Positions 59,128 through 64,000 of a stretch of DNA of 64,000 nt are shown piece after piece (positions within the stretch are counted from its first letter, which is position 1; each line of letters opens with the position of its first letter). This DNA is from Mytilus californianus (lineage: Eukaryota > Mollusca > Bivalvia > Mytilida > Mytilidae): contig NW_026262679.1 in NCBI RefSeq assembly GCF_021869535.1, positions 84,317,143 to 84,381,142 of the forward strand, written 5' to 3'. The notes under the pieces were generated by a model. That model saw only the letters and a list, made by a program, of their open reading frames with translations, did no database searches and had not been told where the DNA came from. A program made the position numbers and the translations under genes.

Positions 59128-59510
59128 ACTACTTGAGAATAACTAAGCTCAACTTGTTTATGCTTCAACATTCCTTTGATATCGTTAAATTAATGTTACA
59201 ACGAACGAATGCTATGTAATATTCTGTTGCATTGCTTGTATTGTTTTCCACATGAACGTGTTATGTATTCGAGATCTAAATAATGACTTGAAAGAAACAA
59301 AACATTTTATTTATTTACATTCAGTTATAAAAAATAAGAAGTGTGTCAAGAATCCTAATATTTCTATCACTGAAATATCTTATAATGATAAAGATATCAT
59401 TGGCTGCTTATAATTGTCTCACCCTTTTTCGCAGATATGGAGTTTAATATACAAATTTGATAACACAATTTAAAGTTATTTGAAGGCAGGCTTCTTAAAG
59501 AAAGAAAAAA
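59128..59510 (+). other. Downstream flank / probable 3' untranslated region of the opsin
   Basis: No AATAAA or ATTAAA occurs before the retrozyme copy at 59512. Weaker variants such as TATAAA (near 59328) are present, so the polyadenylation site is not fixed. Confidence 0.4.
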
Positions 59511-59511
59511 C

Positions 59512-59690
59512 TCGTCAAAGATACCAGGTTTATAATTGTGTATGCCAGGTGCGCGTTTCATCTACAAAAGACTCACCAGTGACGCTCGAATCAAAATAGT
59601 TTAAAGGGAAAACAAATATACAAAGTTAAAGAGCAATGAGGATAAAAAATTCCGAAAGGTATTGCTAAATACAGCTAAGATACTCGAAAT
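59512..59690 (-). mobile_element. Retrozyme-like repeat, decayed
   Basis: It starts with ACTCGTCAAAGATACCAGG and keeps the GTGACGCTCGAATC and AAGAGCAATGAGGA blocks. The ribozyme (59542-59585 minus) has CTGGTGA for CTGATGA, and the GTC triplet is changed. It lies ~390 bp downstream of the opsin stop. Confidence 0.6.
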
Positions 59691-59800
59691 CATATTCCTG
59701 ACTTGGTACAGGCATTTCCTTATGTAGAAATTGCTGGATTAAACCTGGTTTTATAGCTAGCTAAACCTCTAACTGGTATGACAGTCGCATAGAATCCCTA
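59690..59800 (-). repeat. ACCAGGTTTAATCCACCATT family, inverted fragment
   Basis: TTCCTGACTTGGTACAGGCA, GCTGGATTAAACCTGG and TAGCTAGCTAAACCTC directly follow the 59512 retrozyme copy. Confidence 0.55.
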
Positions 59801-59984
59801 GAAAGATATATAAAGAAAAGTAGGGGGTAGCGGTCAAAATGTTTAATGACACTACATATAAATATTTCAAATATCTGACAAAAATCAAAACAAGGTCAGC
59901 AAACATACGTGAAGGAGATTTAAGTAACTGTGAGCACTATAAAGAGTGGTTCTTTGTGTCTTTTTCCTTTTTGGTTTTTATTCT

Positions 59985-60330
59985 ATTTTGGTTCTTAGCA
60001 CCGATCGGATGATGCAAGCCCTTGTCAACAGATTTTTACACTATGTTCTTATGTTACACTTTACCGCAACTTTGAAAGGTTGAGGGAGGATTGAGCGCTT
60101 GTCCACATGTTTAACCCAACCACAACCTTGATGCGCCTGTTTGACGACAGCCGTTTGTAATCCAGTGGTTGTCGTTGATTGTGGTCTGCAACAATTGTGT
60201 TCGTATAATGTGTTTTGTTTATATCAGAGCGTTCTATTTTTCTCTTTTGACTTGTTTCACATTTCATCGTCCGAGTTTTGTTTTTAATTCTTACTATGGT
60301 TATTGATTTTTGAAAATTATTATTAAAGGC
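59985..60330 (-). repeat. AAGATGTGGTATGAGTGCCA-related element, inverted
   Basis: ATGTTTAACCCAACCACA, CAGTGGTTGTCGTTGATTGT and CGTCCGAGTTTTG follow the order of the inverted copies. A similar block is at 63290-63660. Confidence 0.5.
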
Positions 60331-61170
60331 CTTATTTTGACTAAACTGTTCAGGTGTTATACCACCAAAACATGATAAGTTACATCCGGTTTCATACGAA
60401 AAAGGGTAAAAAATGTTCCCTTGAATTTGCCAAAATAACCCTGCATCTCATTGCAGAAAATCTTTTTTGAGTCATAAACATATACCTTGGGTGATTCAAA
60501 TCACCATTTTTTTTATTTGGTGTTTCTATGAAATATTTTGGAAACTTGAGGTGACATGATTACTAAAGCTTGTAAACAGGAAAAGACAGGGGTGACACTT
60601 TGATTGGTGATTTCATTCCGCGAACTATGGTCAAATTAGAAGATTGTTTCGTACTTCTTACCATTAGTAAAAAGTCATATAGAAAAGCGCAAACGACGCA
60701 CCAAATTTATAAGTATCTCCCTTTTATTAAAAAAATAATACAATATCCTGGAGAATTCATAATGTCAATGTTTGTTACTTGTATGTTTGAATCATTACAA
60801 CATTACAGGGGGGCTTTAATATACCAGTACATTTTTAATAATCATAATGTCCACAGAATCGGTAATTAAAACCTTTTTGAATCTTTATGCCTATGCATTC
60901 CGATTTTGACACCTTTAAGAGAAATTTATTTAAGCAAAATTTGTTTGTGGCGAGAGCCTTCACTGGTACTTATTCTCATAATAATTTTGATATATCATCG
61001 GGGCTAAAACTGTAAGTTACCAAATAGTTTCGTTTGAGCTGTATCTAAAAATAAAGTATAGTACTATCATAGGAAAATCAACCGCATATATATAAACATT
61101 TAACATTGAACAAACTCAAACCTTGATGAATCAAAATCGGGCTCAAATTATTAGGAACTAAACAAGCTGC

Positions 61171-61340
61171 ACATAATTATCGTATTTTCTGTTCGGATGC
61201 AGATAATTATTACCTATCGTATTTTCTGTTCGGATTCAGATAATTACTGCCTATCGTATTTTCTGTTCGGATGCAGATAGTTATTGCCAATCGTATTTTC
61301 TGTTCAGATGCAGATAAGTATTGCCTATCGTATTTTCCGC
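61171..61340 (+). repeat. ~40-bp minisatellite, four units
   Basis: TATCGTATTTTCTGTTCGGA followed by TGCAGATAATTATTGCC recurs four times with few changes. Confidence 0.8.
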
Positions 61341-61687
61341 CACAATAGACATGATAGATGCTATTAAAAAAAATAATGAAACAAATCCCGAAAACATATG
61401 AAATTCAAATACAGGAATAATTTGTTCAACGTTTATAGACTAAAACAGTTGAGATCTTCTATGTTTTGGTCTTGGTTTTACTTTTATATACTTTATTAGA
61501 AACAAATCGTAAAGTAGACCGATTGTCTAACAGTAATATATATAATTTTATTGAATAATTATAGAAGTTGGGAACAATACAGACAATCAAGCATTAGAAA
61601 TTTTAAAAATCATTTAATCAATAGAAAGTACACAGAAAATTTACGAATTGCGATCGTTGTGACATTTTTGGTTTCTGCTTAAACTAA

Positions 61688-61800
61688 TCAAAGATACCAG
61701 ATTTATAATTCAATATGCGAAACACGTAATTCGTCTACATTCAACTCACCAGTGACGCCCGAATCAAAACAGTTGGAAGGCCAGAATCAAAGCAAAATTT
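61688..61800 (-). mobile_element. Retrozyme-like repeat, strongly decayed
   Basis: AATCAAAGATACCAG and CTCACCAGTGACGCCCGAAT identify it. The ribozyme core is lost. Confidence 0.5.
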
Positions 61801-62276
61801 TTCGAAAAGTTGGATCTTATACTTGTAGGAACATTAGAAGTATTAAACAGTATTTTTACAATTTTTGTTCTATATTGCCCTTTTTCAACGACATCTGCCG
61901 CAATACTTTGTCGCATCTGTTGTACTTGATGACAAAAACATGTTGACCTACACACATTTCTATTTTCTGTATGTCTCATATACAAGAAGGTAAAAAGAAA
62001 TTGTTCTAATTTCGATATGAAAGCCGTACAAAGACTAACTTAATTTTAGGAACCTTGAAACATATCGCAGTTCTTAAGAAATATGCTTTTACGGAAGACA
62101 TTTTCATGAAAAAGAAACAGAACGGATAACTTGATATTTTGTTAATATGGGAAATCCTTACTTTGTATTTGAAAAGCACGTGACACAAAACAAAAAAATA
62201 AATAAAAATACAACAGAAGTCATATCAACAGTTGAAAAGCAAATATAACTAGATTTGTAATTGCTAGCAATAACGG

Positions 62277-62750
62277 ATGGCACCCTCGTTCCCCCATTTC
62301 AAAGGTAACGGTAGCTATTTTGAAAATTCCAAAGTCAAAGAGGGCATCTACACATGCCAATTAACACTATTGTAAAGTTTCATGGAGTTTGGAGCATTTT
62401 GATTTTTTTTAAATGTTTGCTGTTTCCATGGTAACGACAGCCATTTTGGAAATTCCAAAGTCAAATGGGATATTTGCATATGCCAGTCAATATTTGTGTG
62501 AAGTTTCATTAACTTTGGAGCATATTGATTTTTTGGACATTTTAGCTGTTTCCATGGAAACGGCTGCCATCTTGGAAATGCCATACCCCGATTGCAAATC
62601 TGCACATGCTGCTTAACATTATGGTTAAGTTCTATTAACATTGGTTCATACAATTCCGAGATATAAGCTAGACAATAAAGTGGAAGAAAAATAAGAAAAA
62701 AAGAAACGTAGAATAACAATATGTCACCCCAACTCCGTTGAGGGTGCCAT
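62277..62750. mobile_element. DNA element with ATGGCACCCTC inverted ends
   Basis: The 11 bp ATGGCACCCTC are perfectly inverted at both ends of a 474-bp element. Inside are three ~125-bp tandem units, each with a TTCCATGGTAACGRCWGCCA-type block (about 62304, 62426 and 62552). Not coding: the minus-strand frame through it is repetitive. Confidence 0.7.
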
Positions 62751-63289
62751 AATTACCTTCCTGTCATATTTGAATACCACAATAGGGTATTGTTACAGTT
62801 ATGTCTTTAATAAATATGTTAATGTTATGATTTCATGCATAATGGTCATATAAAAAAGCTGGAAATTACATAATACAAATAGATAGTTTTACCATAAAGA
62901 AAGTCAAACAAAGTCCTGTGCATCCATTTTAGTTTGAAAACTTAAAAAAAAAATATATGAAAAACAAATAGTTTAACCCCGTCAGTGGTTGTCTTATTAC
63001 GGATTTTTGGTTACATGATGAATAGAGTTTTGATGAATTTTAATGATAAATTATGGTATCGGTGGTAGATTTATTATATTCTATGTTATAGTTTGAAATT
63101 GGGCTTTAAAGTAGTTTTCATTTACAACAAGTACTCGGCACTTTGTTTCATTTTTTCATTTTTTCAATTTTGAATGTTGGTTTTTTGTGCTGATGAGTCA
63201 AGTCCTTTTGAACTGATTTTTAAATTCTGTTCTGATGGTGCACTGCTATACCACTGTCGAAGGCTGGAAAGGTTGATCTTTTTTTTTTT

Positions 63290-63660
63290 GGCATGTTTAA
63301 CCCCACCACATACTATATGTGCTTCTCTAAAGCCAAAAGTCTGCAATCAATTGGTTGTCATTGATTGTATTCTTCAATAATTGTTTTTAGCATATTAATT
63401 ATAGCTTATATTTACATTTTATTGTCCGAGGATTTTTCATAGCTTACTATCCGCTATGGGTTTTTCTCATTATTGTTTCACTCACTGGCAATCATATCAG
63501 ATTTACTCTTTTTTCTCTCTTGATTGTTTTATTAACAAATTTTTCGATTCGGGAGTTTTACAGTTTGAAATACAGGTATTTTGAAAGACACTTTTTTTTT
63601 TTTTTATAGTATGTCGTATTGTTGCTGTCTCCTTGCATAAACATCACATCTCCTTCTATT
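63290..63660 (-). repeat. AAGATGTGGTATGAGTGCCA-related element, inverted
   Basis: GCATGTTTAACCCCACCACA, ATTGGTTGTCATTGATTGTA, TAGCTTACTATCCGCTATGG and CACTGGCAATCATATCAGAT are shared in order with the 59985 copy and other fragments. Confidence 0.5.
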
Positions 63661-64000
63661 CATTGTAAGAAATAAAAATCTGTGCACCACGATCTTCGCT
63701 GAAATAAGATAAAAGTATATGTCATAATTTTATGAAAACATAGTGAAGCATTTATACGTTTTCCATGTGTCATCAAACCACACTTAACATTGTTATCTGA
63801 ATATTTACGATGATTTGATGATGCAGACGTTTGTAATACCGTGTTTTTAAAAAAATCTTATGTAACAAATATCGTCATAGGATGAGTTCAATTATGGTCA
63901 TAAGACTTATTTATAATTCCATTAGTGTTTCAAGTTGAGGCATATATATGTTTGAAGAAGTGAAACAAGAAGATTTTTATCGAGTTTTTCCTACAAAATT

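Noticed and set aside
62348-62719. 123-residue minus-strand frame with internal repeats
   Set aside because: It reads through the three ~125-bp units of the 62277 DNA element; no protein family recognised.

Overview
This is a 64 kb, strongly AT-rich piece of animal nuclear DNA. It has no operons and no long open frames. It contains one spliced gene and many dispersed repeats. Several repeat families are ones I associate with marine mussels: the dispersed ACGCGCG hammerhead/retrozyme-type repeat, a mollusc-type tRNA-derived SINE with an AATC tail, and the abundant 'GAGGGACGAAAGATACCAG' and 'AAGATGTGGTATGAGTGCCA' families. The best guess is a bivalve, probably Mytilidae (Mytilus-like); no species can be proven from sequence alone.

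The only protein-coding gene I can support is an opsin (seven-transmembrane photopigment receptor) on the plus strand, 55297-59127. It has three coding exons joined by canonical GT-AG introns in phases 0 and 1, giving 356 residues. The retinal-attachment lysine (K267), the ECL2 glutamate (E148, bovine E181), the disulfide cysteines (C78/C154), W6.48 and P6.50 are present. Positions that normally transmit activation in class A receptors are replaced: D2.50 by Gly, R3.50 by Lys, W4.50 by His and N7.49 by His. The site of the vertebrate counterion (bovine 113) is His.

The remaining ~60 kb (1-55290 and 59130-64000) is intergenic. It holds: (i) at least ten copies of a retrozyme-like repeat carrying a type I hammerhead ribozyme, two with intact cores (13892-13935 minus, 44482-44525 plus), one in a head-to-tail arrangement with a 354-bp period; (ii) a second repeat family (about 39.95, 43.4, 44.8 and 45.1 kb) with a hammerhead-like layout; (iii) tRNA-derived SINEs, two with clear target-site duplications; (iv) MITE/foldback DNA elements with terminal inverted repeats at 1.1, 5.2, 21.0, 33.3 and 62.3 kb, palindromic elements at 11.4, 14.7 and 19.4 kb, and a long inverted repeat at 33.9-34.5 kb; (v) minisatellites at 20.3, 22.4, 24.1-24.7, 56.9-57.3 and 61.2 kb; (vi) local duplications at 2.1/3.1 kb, 30.4/31.6-33.1 kb and 51.3/52.4 kb.

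Repeat family boundaries were judged by eye from internal copies and are approximate unless a target duplication or terminal inverted repeat fixes them. Assignments to named superfamilies rest on recall, not on a database search.
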